64,000 nt of DNA from Microbacteriaceae bacterium. Its GTDB lineage: Bacteria; Actinomycetota; Actinomycetes; Actinomycetales; Microbacteriaceae. Positions 20,274 to 29,635 of the stretch are shown here, one piece after another. The notes under the pieces are model-generated. The model was not told the DNA's origin, did not search any database, and saw only the letters and a program-made list of their open reading frames with translations. Within the stretch, counting starts at the first letter, position 1. Every line of letters starts with the position of its first letter. Location: positions 1 to 64,000 of the forward strand of contig WQZN01000008.1 of the NCBI GenBank assembly GCA_009780695.1, given 5' to 3'. The position numbers and the translations under genes are program-made.

Positions 20274-21614
20274 TCAGGTCGGGTCGACGACCCCGGCGGT
20301 GACGAGGCGGACGAGCACGGGCCGCGTCACGGCGAGGCCGAGCCGCACGAGGCCGATGCCGCAGGCGAGGCACGCGGCGATGATCGCGAGGCCGGCGGGA
20401 CGCAGGAGCAGCGTGTACCCGGTGAGGGGGAACAGCACGAGCGCGGCGGCGAGGGCCGACCCGATGGTGACGACGAGCAGCGGCGCCATCACGGCGCGAC
20501 GGCGTGCGGCATCCATCACGTCCACCGGCATTCCGATGCGGTCGAGGCTGGCGTACAGGGCCCTGCGGTCGAGGATCGCCGCTGCCTGGTTCACGCCGAC
20601 GGCGCACGCCACCATCGCGAACGACATGACGAGCGTGAGCACGACGCCCGTGCGGATGTCCGTCGCGAGCAGTCGGGTCGCGGGGTCGTTCGACCCCGTC
20701 GTCTGCGTGAACGCGACGCCGATTCCGGTGAAGACGGCGACGAAGCTCACCATGGCCAGGCTGCCGACCTGTCGCCACGCCGCCTTCACATCGTCGAGCA
20801 CGCCGCGCGCCGCGATGAGCTGGGCAGGCCGTTCGGCGCGCTTGAGCCAGCGGCGGCCGAAGCCCTTCAGCACGAGCGGCCCGACGACGCCGAGAACCCC
20901 GAGCACGGCGGCGAAGGCCGCGAGCAACACGGCGATCACGGCGATGAGGCCGCCGATCTGGGCGAAAGAGTCGAGCGAGCTCGTGGCGGCGACGGCGGCT
21001 GCCAGCACGAGCACCACGACGAGCGCGCGGATCCATCGGGCGCGCGGGCTGACGACGCGGGTGCGGACGCCGAGCGGGGTCAGCACGACGGCGCGCAGTC
21101 CGACGGCCGCGCTGATCGCGCTCAGCGCGACGATCGTGACGACGACGGCGAAGAACACCCACACCGGCGGCCAGATCGCGCCGCCGAGAGGCCTGCCGTC
21201 GAAGTGCAGCAGGCCGAAGAGCGGCAGGGCGGCGAGGGATGCCGCGGCGCCCGCCGCAGCCCCGACGAACGCGACCGCCGTCGACTCGAGCACGGTCAGA
21301 GCCGACACGAGCGCCGAGGAGGCGCCCAGCAGCCGCAGGCTCGAGAGCCGCGTGTCGCGACGGCGTGCCGACAGCCGGGCCGCCGCGCCGCTCAGCGACA
21401 CGAGGGGAACGACGAGCAGCACGAGCGCGAGCAACGCCAGGAACCGGTAGGTCGTGCCGTTCGGCCCGTCGAGCGTGAAGAAGGCGAAGACGCCGCCGAC
21501 GACGACCGTCGTGCACATCGTGACCACGGCGAAGGCCACCGCGGGCAGCAGGACCGTCGCGGCGTCGCCGCCCGACCTGCGCGCGAAGAGCCGCGCGAGC
21601 GTGAGGACCGTCAC
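20274..21614 (-). CDS. FtsX-like ABC transporter permease
   Basis: A 446-residue membrane protein with about eight to ten hydrophobic segments and two FtsX-like halves. The GTG start overlaps the ATPase stop by 4 bases. ABC exporters of this type handle lipids, lipoproteins or antimicrobial peptides; there is no extracellular MacB-type domain of note. The substrate is unknown. Confidence 0.85.
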   Translation of the reverse strand: MTVLTLARLFARRSGGDAATVLLPAVAFAVVTMCTTVVVGGVFAFFTLDGPNGTTYRFLALLALVLLVVPLVSLSGAAARLSARRRDTRLSSLRLLGASSALVSALTVLESTAVAFVGAAAGAAASLAALPLFGLLHFDGRPLGGAIWPPVWVFFAVVVTIVALSAISAAVGLRAVVLTPLGVRTRVVSPRARWIRALVVVLVLAAAVAATSSLDSFAQIGGLIAVIAVLLAAFAAVLGVLGVVGPLVLKGFGRRWLKRAERPAQLIAARGVLDDVKAAWRQVGSLAMVSFVAVFTGIGVAFTQTTGSNDPATRLLATDIRTGVVLTLVMSFAMVACAVGVNQAAAILDRRALYASLDRIGMPVDVMDAARRRAVMAPLLVVTIGSALAAALVLFPLTGYTLLLRPAGLAIIAACLACGIGLVRLGLAVTRPVLVRLVTAGVVDPT

Positions 21615-22336
21615 GATGCCGCTCCCGCGGCGGCGGCCGAGCCGCGCACCGCGGTCTCGACGATGACGCCGTCGCGCATGTGCAGGGTGCGATCGCAGCG
21701 GGCGGCCACGCCGGCGTCGTGGGTGACCACGATGAGCGCCCGGCCCGCGCCGACCGTCGACGCCAGCAGCGCCGTCATCACCTCGGCAGAGGTGGCCGAG
21801 TCGAGGGCGCCCGTGGGTTCGTCCGCGAAGACGACCGACGGCTGCACCGCCTGCGCGCGCGCGATGGCGACACGCTGCTGCTGGCCGCCCGAGAGCTCCC
21901 CGAGGCGCGCCGCGGCCTTGTCGCCGATGCCGAGGGCGGCGAGCAGGCGGGACGCCTCGGCTTCGGCATCCGCCCGTGCCCGCCCGATGAGCAGCAGCGG
22001 AAGCGCCACGTTCTCGCCCGCCGTGAGCTCGGGCAGCAGCAGCCCCTGCTGGAACACGAAACCGAACGCCGTGCGCCGCAGCTCGCTGCGCTGGCGGTCG
22101 TTCAGCGCGGCGACGTCGACGGCGCCGCCGTCACGGTGCAGCAGCACCTGGCCGGCGCCCGGCAGTTCGATGCCGGCGAGGGTGTGCAGCAGCGTCGTCT
22201 TGCCGCAGCCCGAGGGCCCCATGACGGCGACGGACTCGCCGGCTGCGACGGCCAGGTCGACGCCGCGCAGGGCGCGCGTGGTCCCGAAGTCCTTGAAGAG
22301 GCTCCGGGCCTCGATGAGGTTCTGCATGGTGTCCAT
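21611..22336 (-). CDS. ABC transporter ATP-binding protein (LolD/MacB type)
   Basis: A 241-residue ATPase with Walker A GPSGCGKTTLLHTLAG, signature LSGGQQQRVAIARAQA and Walker B VVFADEPTGALDS. It pairs with the FtsX-like permease just downstream. The start may be ATG 22336 or ATG 22327 (MQNLIEARS); neither has a clear ribosome binding site. No regulatory gene is attached, unlike BceAB systems. Confidence 0.9.
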   Translation of the reverse strand: MDTMQNLIEARSLFKDFGTTRALRGVDLAVAAGESVAVMGPSGCGKTTLLHTLAGIELPGAGQVLLHRDGGAVDVAALNDRQRSELRRTAFGFVFQQGLLLPELTAGENVALPLLLIGRARADAEAEASRLLAALGIGDKAAARLGELSGGQQQRVAIARAQAVQPSVVFADEPTGALDSATSAEVMTALLASTVGAGRALIVVTHDAGVAARCDRTLHMRDGVIVETAVRGSAAAAGAAS

Positions 22337-22435
22337 GCTCGCGAGAGCCGCCCGGCTCGCGCATCGGCCGCCGGGCGGGTCTCGCGCGCCGCTCGCGTCG
22401 TACCGGGGTGCGACCCCGGCCCGCCTCGCGTCGTC

Positions 22436-23038
22436 CTAGTCGAACTGCGGCGCGCGCGTGCGGGTGCGCTTGAGCTCGAAGAAGCCGTCGTAGGACGCGG
22501 CCGCCACGATGCCGTCCCACAGGGTCAGGGCCTGCTCGCCCCGGGGCGTCGGTGAGATGACCGGCCCGAAGAACGCGGTGCCGTTCACCGCGATGATCGG
22601 GGTGCCGACATCCTGGCCCACCCGATCGATGCCGTCCGCATGACTGGCCCGCAGCTGCGCGTCGTACTCGTCGCTGTCGGCGTAGGCCGCGTACTCGGCG
22701 GGGAGACCGAGCTCGACGAGGGCGCCCGCGATGACCTCGTCGGCGTCCTTCGAGCCGCCCGGGTGGATGCGCGTGCCGAGCGCGTCGTACAGCGGCTTCA
22801 CGATCTGCGGGCCGACGACCTGCTCGAGCGAGGCGACGAGACGGGCGTAGCGCAGCAGGCGCGGGAAGTTCGCGCGGTAGCCCTCCGAGACGTCCTTGTC
22901 CTCGTTGAGGATCGCCAGGCTCATGATGTGCCACGTGACGTCGAGGTCGCGGGATGCCGTGACCTCGTCGACCCAGCGCGAGGTCATCCACGCCCACGGG
23001 CACGAGGGGTCGAACCAGAAGTCCACAGAAGTCGTCAT
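22436..23038 (-). CDS. DsbA-like thioredoxin-fold protein, Rv2466c (mycothiol-dependent reductase) family
   Basis: A 200-residue protein that closely follows the Rv2466c pattern: DFWFDPSCPWAWMTSRW at the N-terminus, WHIMSLAILNEDKD, VGTPIIAVNGTAFFGPV and a C-terminal FELKRTRTRAPQFD. Rv2466c uses a CPWC motif; here the motif is CPWA, so the resolving cysteine is absent and only a monothiol mechanism seems possible. It is divergent from pepN with 72 bases between starts. Confidence 0.88.
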   Translation of the reverse strand: MTTSVDFWFDPSCPWAWMTSRWVDEVTASRDLDVTWHIMSLAILNEDKDVSEGYRANFPRLLRYARLVASLEQVVGPQIVKPLYDALGTRIHPGGSKDADEVIAGALVELGLPAEYAAYADSDEYDAQLRASHADGIDRVGQDVGTPIIAVNGTAFFGPVISPTPRGEQALTLWDGIVAAASYDGFFELKRTRTRAPQFD

Positions 23039-23061
23039 GGTGACAGTTCTAATCCCTAGGG

Positions 23062-23067
23062 TTGACA
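23062..23067 (+). promoter_or_regulatory. -35 box (TTGACA) of a putative pepN promoter
   Basis: A consensus TTGACA lies 44 bases before the pepN start; the matching -10 about 17 bases later is weak. The intergenic region also serves the divergent DsbA-like gene. Confidence 0.35.
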
Positions 23068-23110
23068 TGCGGGCCCACAAGACCCGCTGTCGAACGATCA
23101 AGGAGCACCG

Positions 23111-25675
23111 TTGCCCGGAGAGAACCTCACCCGAATCGAAGCCGCCGAGCGCAAGGCGACCGTCCAGACCCACGCGTACGAGGTGAAGCTCGACCTGACG
23201 ACGGGGCCCGAGATCTTCCGCAGCACCACCAAGGTGACCTTCTCGGGCACGGCCGGGGCATCCACCTTCATCGACTTCATCACCAAGACGGTCCACTCGG
23301 TGACGCTCAACGGCGTCGCGCTCGACGTCGCCGCCGTCAACGACGGCGTGCGCATCCAGCTGCCCGAGCTCGCGGCGGAGAACACGCTCGTCGTCGTGGC
23401 CGACGCGATGTACACGAACACCGGCGAGGGCCTGCACCGCTTCGTCGACCCGGTCGACGGCGAGGTCTACCTCTACTCGCAGTTCGAGGTTCCCGACTCG
23501 CGCCGCGTCTTCGCGGTGTTCGAGCAGCCCGATCTCAAGGCCACGTTCCAGTTCACGGTGACGACGCCGTCCGACTGGACCGTCATCAGCAACTCCCCCA
23601 CGCCCGAGCCGATCTTCTCGGGCCCCGTCGACGGCGAGTCGCTCAAGGACTCGGTGACCTGGGTCTTCGACCCGACCCCCGTGCTCTCCTCCTACATCAC
23701 CGCGATCATCGCCGGCCCGTACCAGGGCGAGACCGACGCGCTCGTCTCCGCCGACGGCCGCACGATCCCCCTCGGGGTCTACGCGCGCAAGTCACTCGTC
23801 GAGTTCCTCGACGCCGACTACATCTTCGAGAAGACGAAGCAGGGCTTCGCCTTCTACGAGTCGAAGTTCGGCTACCCCTACCCCTTCGCCAAGTACGACC
23901 AGGTCTTCGTGCCCGAGTTCAACGCGGGAGCGATGGAGAACGCCGGCGCGGTGACGCACACCGAGGCCTACGTGTTCCGCTCGAAGGTGGCGGACGCCAT
24001 GCGCGAGCGCCGTGTCGTGACCGTGCTGCACGAGCTCGCCCACATGTGGTTCGGCGACCTCGTGACCATGAAGTGGTGGAACGACCTCTGGCTCAACGAA
24101 TCGTTCGCCGAGTACGCGTCGACGCTCGCGACGGCCGAGGCCACCGAGTGGACCGAGGGGTGGGCGACCTTCGCCTCGACCGAGAAGTCGTGGGCCTACA
24201 ACCAGGACCAGCTGCCCTCGACGCACCCCATCGTCGCCGAGATCCGCGACCTCGAGGACGTGCAGGTCAACTTCGACGGCATCACCTACGCGAAGGGCGC
24301 CTCGGTGCTCAAGCAGCTCGTCGCCTGGGTCGGCCAGGACGCCTTCCTCGCGGGTGTGCACGAGTACTTCGTGAAGCACGAGTACTCGAACACCGAGCTC
24401 GTCGACCTGCTCGCCGAGCTCGAGAAGACGAGCGGCCGCGACCTCGCCGACTGGTCGAAGAAGTGGCTCGAGACGGCCGGCGTCAACACGCTGAGCCCCG
24501 AGATCGAGACGGATGCCTCGGGCGCCATCACCTCGTTCGCCGTTCTGCAGACGGCCGCCGCCGACTACCCCACGATCCGCCCGCACCGCCTCGCCATCGG
24601 CTTCTACACGCTCGACGGCGACAGCCTGTCGCGCACCCACCGCGTCGAGCTCGACGTCGACGGCGAGCGCACCGAGGTCGCCGACCTCGTCGGTCTCGCC
24701 CAGCCCGACCTCGTGCTGCTCAACGACGACGACCTCGCCTACGCGAAGATCCGCCTCGACGAGCGCTCGCTGCGCACCGCGATCGCCCACCTCGGCAAGA
24801 TCGACAGCGAGCTCGCGCGCGGCGTCGTCTGGGGGTCGGTGTGGGATGCCACGCGCGACGCCGAGAGCCGGGCGAGCGACTTCGTCCAGCTCGTGCTCGG
24901 CAACATCGGCGCCGAGACCGGCTCGACCACGATGCGCACCGCCCTGAACCAGCTGGTCCTCTCGGTGAACTCCTACGTGGCCCCCGAGCGCCGTGAGGCC
25001 GAGACGATCGCGGCCGCCGACGGCGTCTGGGCGCTCGCCCGTGCCGCCGCGCCCGACAGCGACGCCCAGTTCCAGTTCGTCAAGGTCTTCGCGCAGCTCG
25101 CGACGACCGATGCGCAGCTGGCGGATGTCGCGGCGCTGCGCGACGGCTCGCTCACCCTCGACGGGCTCGACGTCGACACCGACCTCGCCTGGGAGCTGCT
25201 GCAGTCGCTCGTCGCAGGCGGCACGGCGGGAACGGCGGAGATCGACGCGGCGCTCGCGGCCGACAACACCGCGAGCGGAAACCAGGCCGCGGCACATGCC
25301 CGGGCGGCCCTGCCGACGGCCGAGGGCAAGAGCGCCGCGTGGGCGTCCGTCGTCGAGCAGGACGGAGCGCCGAACCTGATCGTCCGCGCGACGGGCGTCG
25401 GCTTCCAGCGCGGGAACGACAGGAGCGTGCTCGAGCCCTTCGTCGCGAAGTACTTCGACAGCCTGCGCACCGTCTGGGACAGCCGCAGCTATGCCATCGC
25501 GGCGGGTCTGATCAACGGCCTGTTCCCGTTCGCCCTCGCGAGCGAGGAGCTGGCCGAGGCCACCCGCGGCTGGGTCGCCGCGAACCCCGAGCCCGCCGCG
25601 CTGCGCCGCCTGATCGTGGAGAACCTCGCGCGCGTCGAGCGTGCGCTCAAAGTGCAGGCGGCCGACCGCGCGTAG
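23111..25675 (+). CDS. pepN: Aminopeptidase N (M1 family)
   Basis: An 854-residue zinc aminopeptidase that trims peptides from the N-terminus. The exopeptidase motif is FNAGAMENAGAVT near residue 275 and the zinc site is HELAHMWFGDLV near residue 307, followed by NESFAEY with the third ligand. An ERAP1-like C-terminal domain completes the protein. The start is TTG 23111 with AGGAG upstream, giving MPGENLTRIEAAERK. A terminator hairpin follows. Confidence 0.96.
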   Translation: MPGENLTRIEAAERKATVQTHAYEVKLDLTTGPEIFRSTTKVTFSGTAGASTFIDFITKTVHSVTLNGVALDVAAVNDGVRIQLPELAAENTLVVVADAMYTNTGEGLHRFVDPVDGEVYLYSQFEVPDSRRVFAVFEQPDLKATFQFTVTTPSDWTVISNSPTPEPIFSGPVDGESLKDSVTWVFDPTPVLSSYITAIIAGPYQGETDALVSADGRTIPLGVYARKSLVEFLDADYIFEKTKQGFAFYESKFGYPYPFAKYDQVFVPEFNAGAMENAGAVTHTEAYVFRSKVADAMRERRVVTVLHELAHMWFGDLVTMKWWNDLWLNESFAEYASTLATAEATEWTEGWATFASTEKSWAYNQDQLPSTHPIVAEIRDLEDVQVNFDGITYAKGASVLKQLVAWVGQDAFLAGVHEYFVKHEYSNTELVDLLAELEKTSGRDLADWSKKWLETAGVNTLSPEIETDASGAITSFAVLQTAAADYPTIRPHRLAIGFYTLDGDSLSRTHRVELDVDGERTEVADLVGLAQPDLVLLNDDDLAYAKIRLDERSLRTAIAHLGKIDSELARGVVWGSVWDATRDAESRASDFVQLVLGNIGAETGSTTMRTALNQLVLSVNSYVAPERREAETIAAADGVWALARAAAPDSDAQFQFVKVFAQLATTDAQLADVAALRDGSLTLDGLDVDTDLAWELLQSLVAGGTAGTAEIDAALAADNTASGNQAAAHARAALPTAEGKSAAWASVVEQDGAPNLIVRATGVGFQRGNDRSVLEPFVAKYFDSLRTVWDSRSYAIAAGLINGLFPFALASEELAEATRGWVAANPEPAALRRLIVENLARVERALKVQAADRA

Positions 25676-25722
25676 TCGCGCCACGGCGATGTAGTACCTG
25701 GGTCTGAGGCATCCCTCGGCTC

Positions 25723-25760
25723 GAACGGGCCCCGCGGCTGATGTACCGCGGGGCCCGTTC
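25723..25760 (+). terminator. Terminator downstream of pepN
   Basis: A perfect 15-bp stem (25723-25737 and 25746-25760) with an 8-base loop lies between pepN and the next ABC operon. It could also sit just upstream of the next promoter and insulate it. Confidence 0.8.
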
Positions 25761-25764
25761 CCCA

Positions 25765-25770
25765 TAGTTT
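25765..25770 (+). promoter_or_regulatory. -10 box (TAGTTT) before the ABC exporter operon
   Basis: TAGTTT ends 7 bases before ATG 25778, right after the pepN terminator. This spacing predicts a leaderless mRNA. Confidence 0.45.
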
Positions 25771-25777
25771 TGGCGTC

Positions 25778-26689
25778 ATGATCGAAATCCAGCACCTCTC
25801 CAAGAGGTACGGTTCCAAGCTCGCGGTGGACGACGTGTCGTTCACCGTGCAGCCCGGCATCGTCACCGGGTTCCTCGGCCCGAACGGCGCCGGCAAGTCG
25901 ACCACCATGCGCATGATCATGGGGCTCGACCGTCCGAACGCGGGCACGGCGACCATCAACGGCGCCGCCTACACCAGCCTGCGCGACCCGCTGCGCCAGG
26001 TCGGCGCGCTTCTCGAGGCGAAGGCCGTGCACACCGGCCGCAGCGCCTTCAACCACCTCCTCGCCCTCGCCGCGACGCACGGCATCCCCGCGTCCCGCGT
26101 CGACGAGGTCATCCACATGACGGGCCTCGAGTCCGTCGCGAAGAAGCGCGTCGGAGGCTTCTCGCTCGGCATGGGCCAGCGCCTCGGCATCGCCGTGGCC
26201 CTGCTCGGCGACCCGCAGACGCTCATCCTCGACGAGCCGGTCAACGGCCTCGACCCCGAGGGCGTCCTCTGGGTGCGCCAGCTGTGCCGCTACCTCGCCT
26301 CGCAGGGCCGCACGGTCTTCCTGTCCAGCCACCTCATGAGCGAGATGGCGCAGACCGCCGACCACGTCGTCGTCCTCGGGCGCGGCCGGGTGCTGGCGGA
26401 CGCCCCGATCGATCAGATCCTCTCCGGCGCAGGCGGTCGCAGCGTCACCGTGCGCACGCCCTCCCCGGACCAGCTCGTCGCCGCCCTCTCGGCGCCCGAC
26501 GTCACGGTGCGCCAGGCGGCGGACGGCTCGCTGTCCGTGAGCGGCGTCTCGGCCGAGCAGGTCGGCGAGGCCGCGGCCCGCGCCGGCGTCGTGCTGCACG
26601 AGCTCACCCCCATCACCGCGAGCCTCGAGCAGGCCTACCTCGAGCTCACCCAGGACGACGTCGAGTACAAGTCGGAGGTGTCGCAGTGA
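25778..26689 (+). CDS. ABC transporter ATP-binding protein
   Basis: A 303-residue DrrA/BcrA-type ATPase. Walker A is GPNGAGKSTTMRMIMG, the signature is FSLGMGQRLGIAVALLG, and Walker B is LILDEPVNGLDPEGV. The C-terminal 80 residues are the usual accessory domain of drug or lantibiotic exporters. The stop overlaps the permease GTG by 4 bases. First gene of an operon that also encodes its own two-component system. Confidence 0.94.
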   Translation: MIEIQHLSKRYGSKLAVDDVSFTVQPGIVTGFLGPNGAGKSTTMRMIMGLDRPNAGTATINGAAYTSLRDPLRQVGALLEAKAVHTGRSAFNHLLALAATHGIPASRVDEVIHMTGLESVAKKRVGGFSLGMGQRLGIAVALLGDPQTLILDEPVNGLDPEGVLWVRQLCRYLASQGRTVFLSSHLMSEMAQTADHVVVLGRGRVLADAPIDQILSGAGGRSVTVRTPSPDQLVAALSAPDVTVRQAADGSLSVSGVSAEQVGEAAARAGVVLHELTPITASLEQAYLELTQDDVEYKSEVSQ

Positions 26690-27591
26690 CCGCGACCGCA
26701 GCCCAGATGCCCCAGCGCCCCGATCTCGCGGGCGCGCGCGTCACCTTCCCGCGGCTCGTGCGAGCCGAGTGGATCAAGCTCCGCTCGATCCGCTCCACGG
26801 TGTGGTGCTACCTCGTGCTCTTCGTGCTGAGCATCCTGATGTCGGTGCTTCCCGCGCTCGTCGTGAACCGCAGCGGGACCGCGGTCACCGGTGTGGACGC
26901 GGACTCGACGGTGGCGACGATCAACACGATCAGCATCCACCTGACGGCGCTCGTCGTGGCCGTGCTCGGCGTGCTCATCGTCTCGGGCGAGTACGGCACG
27001 GGCCAGATCCGCTCGACGTTCATCGCCGACCCGCGCCGCCTCGGCGCGACCTTCGCCAAGGCCCTGGTGCTCGCCACGACGACCTTCGTCATCAGCGCGG
27101 CCTCGGTGTGGATCGGCGCCTTCGCCTCCGCCCCGATCCTGAGCTCGCGTCACATCGACGTGAACCTCGGCCACTCGGCGGTCTTCCTGCCGATCCTGGG
27201 CGGCTCGGTGTACGTCACCCTCGTCGCGCTGCTCGCCTTCGGCATCGGCACGCTCGTGCGGGCCACCGCGGGCGGCATCGCGATCACGCTCGGCCTGCTG
27301 CTCGTCGTGCCCGGCATCCTCTCGGCGATCGGCGTCCTCACGCACACGCAGTGGCTGCTGGACGTCAACCAGTTCCTGCCCTCGCAGGCGGGCGCGCAGC
27401 TGTTCGCCTTCAGCGGCGACGCGCACGGCGTCGTGGTGCACGCCGGGGGCGGCGCGGCGGCCGGCGGCCCCGCCGACCTCACCAGCCCCAACATCCAGCT
27501 CGACGGCTGGCAGGGCTTCTGGGTGCTGCTCGGCGAGGTCGTCGCCGTCGGCATCGTGGCCTTCACGCTCACCAAGCGCCGGGACGCGTGA
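26686..27591 (+). CDS. ABC transporter permease (ABC-2 type)
   Basis: A 301-residue membrane protein with about six membrane segments, beginning VTATAAQMPQRP and entering the FPRLVRAEWIKLRSIRSTVW motif typical of ABC-2 permeases. A glycine-rich extracellular loop (residues about 245-265) lies before the last membrane segment. Start GTG 26686 overlaps the ATPase stop, and the stop overlaps the histidine kinase start. Confidence 0.9.
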   Translation: MTATAAQMPQRPDLAGARVTFPRLVRAEWIKLRSIRSTVWCYLVLFVLSILMSVLPALVVNRSGTAVTGVDADSTVATINTISIHLTALVVAVLGVLIVSGEYGTGQIRSTFIADPRRLGATFAKALVLATTTFVISAASVWIGAFASAPILSSRHIDVNLGHSAVFLPILGGSVYVTLVALLAFGIGTLVRATAGGIAITLGLLLVVPGILSAIGVLTHTQWLLDVNQFLPSQAGAQLFAFSGDAHGVVVHAGGGAAAGGPADLTSPNIQLDGWQGFWVLLGEVVAVGIVAFTLTKRRDA

Positions 27592-28913
27592 CCTCGGTCC
27601 CCGACGCACAGGACGACCTCCGGCTGCCGACGCAGCCGGGGGTCGTCCAGCAGTTCTGGGCGGCGCACGAGCGCCTCGCCGACTGGCTGATCGCGCTCTT
27701 CTGGGGGCTGCCTGCGACGGCCCTGACGGGCATCGGGCTGCATATGACGAGCGGATTCGGGGTCGGTCTGCACACCGTCAGCAGTGCGGGTGTCGGGGTG
27801 CCGATCGCCGGTGCGCTGCTCGTCGCAGCGTCCTGCGTGGGTGTCTTCCTGCGACGCACTCGGCCGATCCTCGCCTTCGCGATCCTCAGCCTCGCCCTCA
27901 TCCCGGCACCATTCACCCCGACGAACGCCGAGCAGCTTTTGCCCGTCTTCGGCGTGTACTGCCTGGCCGTGTACCGGTCCAACACGGCGGCGTGGATCGG
28001 CGCGGCGCTCGTCGAGGGCCTCTCTACGCTCTACTTCTGGGCGCTCTCGCCGCTCGTCGCCACGCGCGGGTTGGGGCACGATCCGCTGCGCTGGGCGCCG
28101 GTCTACGCGATCGAGCTGCTCGTCGCACTCGCACTCGGCATCACCATCGGCAACCGGCGCCGCTATCTCGCCGCGCTCATCGAGCGCGCGCATCAGCTCG
28201 CCCGCGAGCGCGACCAGCAGGCGCTGCTCGCCGCCGTCGCCGAGCGGGCCCGCATCGCGCGCGACATGCACGACGTCGTTTCGCACTCGCTCACCGTGAT
28301 GATCGCCCTCGCCGAGGGCTCCGCTGCGGCGGCCGAGACGGATGCCGTGCGCGCCGCCGCCGTGATGCGCCAGGTCGCCGACACCGGCCGCGACGCCCTG
28401 GCCGGCATGCGTCAGATGCTCGGGGTGCTCGGCGGCGACGAGCCGGCCGCCCTCGCACCCCAGCCCACCGCCGCGGACCTTCCGGCTCTCGTCGAGCGCT
28501 TCCGCGCCCTCGGGCTGCCCGTCGTCATGCGCATCGCGGGCCGACTGCCCGACGAGCCCGCCGTGCAGGTCGCGATCCATCGGCTCGTGCAGGAGGCGCT
28601 CACCAACGCGCTGCGCTACGCGCACGGGCCGACCGCGGTCGACGTCGTCGTCGACGCCGAGGGCGACCCGATCGCGGTCGTCATCGAGGACGACGGTCTG
28701 CCCGGCATGCCGAGCGTGTCGGCCGGCGCCGGCCGCGGCCTCATCGGCCTGCGCGAGAGGGTGTCGGCCCTCGGGGGTACGCTCGCGACCGGGCCGAGAG
28801 AGAACGGCTCGGGGTGGCGCGTCGCCGCGGCGCTGCCCGTGCCGGCCGGGGCGCAGACATCCCCCGACTCACCGGCCGCGGCCGACGGCTTCCGAAGAGA
28901 GGACACCGCGTGA
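27588..28913 (+). CDS. Sensor histidine kinase (NarL/DesK type)
   Basis: A 441-residue membrane kinase. About five to six hydrophobic segments occupy residues 20-190; the dimerisation and phosphoacceptor region is ARIARDMHDVVSHSLTVMI, with His as the phosphorylation site, and the ATPase domain has VQEALTNALRYAHG and GAGRGLIGLRERV. There is no large extracellular sensor, so it may sense through the membrane or the coupled exporter. GTG start, 4-base overlaps on both sides. Confidence 0.93.
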   Translation: MTSVPDAQDDLRLPTQPGVVQQFWAAHERLADWLIALFWGLPATALTGIGLHMTSGFGVGLHTVSSAGVGVPIAGALLVAASCVGVFLRRTRPILAFAILSLALIPAPFTPTNAEQLLPVFGVYCLAVYRSNTAAWIGAALVEGLSTLYFWALSPLVATRGLGHDPLRWAPVYAIELLVALALGITIGNRRRYLAALIERAHQLARERDQQALLAAVAERARIARDMHDVVSHSLTVMIALAEGSAAAAETDAVRAAAVMRQVADTGRDALAGMRQMLGVLGGDEPAALAPQPTAADLPALVERFRALGLPVVMRIAGRLPDEPAVQVAIHRLVQEALTNALRYAHGPTAVDVVVDAEGDPIAVVIEDDGLPGMPSVSAGAGRGLIGLRERVSALGGTLATGPRENGSGWRVAAALPVPAGAQTSPDSPAAADGFRREDTA

Positions 28914-29623
28914 TCCGCGTCGCGATCGCCGACGACCAGGCCCTCGTGCGCATGGGCTTCCGCATGGTGCTCGAAGCCCAGCCCGACATCGAGGTCGTCG
29001 GGGAGGCATCCGACGGCAGCGAGGCGATCGAGGTCGCGCAGCGCGAGCGACCCGACGTGATGCTGATGGATGTCCGCATGCCCGGCACCGACGGCATCGC
29101 GGCGACCGCCGAGATCGTGACCCTGCTGCCACGGACCCGCGTGCTGGTGCTGACCACCTTCGACCTCGACGAATACGCGTTCGGCGGCCTGCGCGCGGGC
29201 GCGAGCGGTTTCCTGCTGAAGGACGCGCACCCCGACGAGCTGCTCTCGGCGATCCGCGCGATCGCGGCCGGTGACGCCGCGATCTCGCCGCGCGTGACCC
29301 GCCGCATGCTCGAGCTGTTCGGCGGCGCGCTGCCGTCCGACGACCCGGCGCGCGGCGACGCCGCGGCGGCGCTCACGCCCCGCGAGCGCGAGATCCTCGT
29401 CGCGATCGGCCGCGGCCTCTCCAACTCCGAGATCGGCGCGCTGTTCTTCCTCACCGAGTCGACGGTGAAGACCCACGTCGGGCGCGTGCTCGCCAAGCTC
29501 AACCTGCGCGATCGGGTGCAGGCCGTGATCTTCGCCTACGAACACGGGCTCGTGAACGGCGGGAACGGCGGGAACGGCGCAGCCGGCCACGGCACCCAGG
29601 GGCCGGCCACGCCCGCTTCGTAG
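28910..29623 (+). CDS. Response regulator, LuxR/NarL type
   Basis: A 237-residue regulator. The receiver domain has ADDQALVRMGF, the phosphoacceptor in VMLMDVRMPG and the conserved Lys in GFLLKDAHPDEL; the LuxR helix-turn-helix is LTPREREILVAIGRGLSNSEI. A Gly/Asn/Pro-rich tail follows. It is translationally coupled to the kinase and presumably regulates this exporter operon. Confidence 0.95.
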   Translation: MIRVAIADDQALVRMGFRMVLEAQPDIEVVGEASDGSEAIEVAQRERPDVMLMDVRMPGTDGIAATAEIVTLLPRTRVLVLTTFDLDEYAFGGLRAGASGFLLKDAHPDELLSAIRAIAAGDAAISPRVTRRMLELFGGALPSDDPARGDAAAALTPREREILVAIGRGLSNSEIGALFFLTESTVKTHVGRVLAKLNLRDRVQAVIFAYEHGLVNGGNGGNGAAGHGTQGPATPAS

Positions 29624-29626
29624 ACT
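29621..29626 (+). promoter_or_regulatory. -10 box (TAGACT) before the mechanosensitive channel operon
   Basis: TAGACT covers the response regulator stop codon and ends 9 bases before ATG 29636. It could drive a short-leader or leaderless transcript. Confidence 0.4.
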
Positions 29627-29635
29627 GGGCCGACC

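Noticed and set aside
25723..25760. Operator for the ABC exporter operon
   Set aside because: The 15-bp stem right after pepN, before the -10 box, fits a terminator better; the long GC arms are like other terminators here.
23792..26599. Minus-strand frame of 935 codons opposite pepN and the ABC ATPase gene
   Set aside because: It is a shadow of two clear plus-strand genes and contains no recognisable domain.
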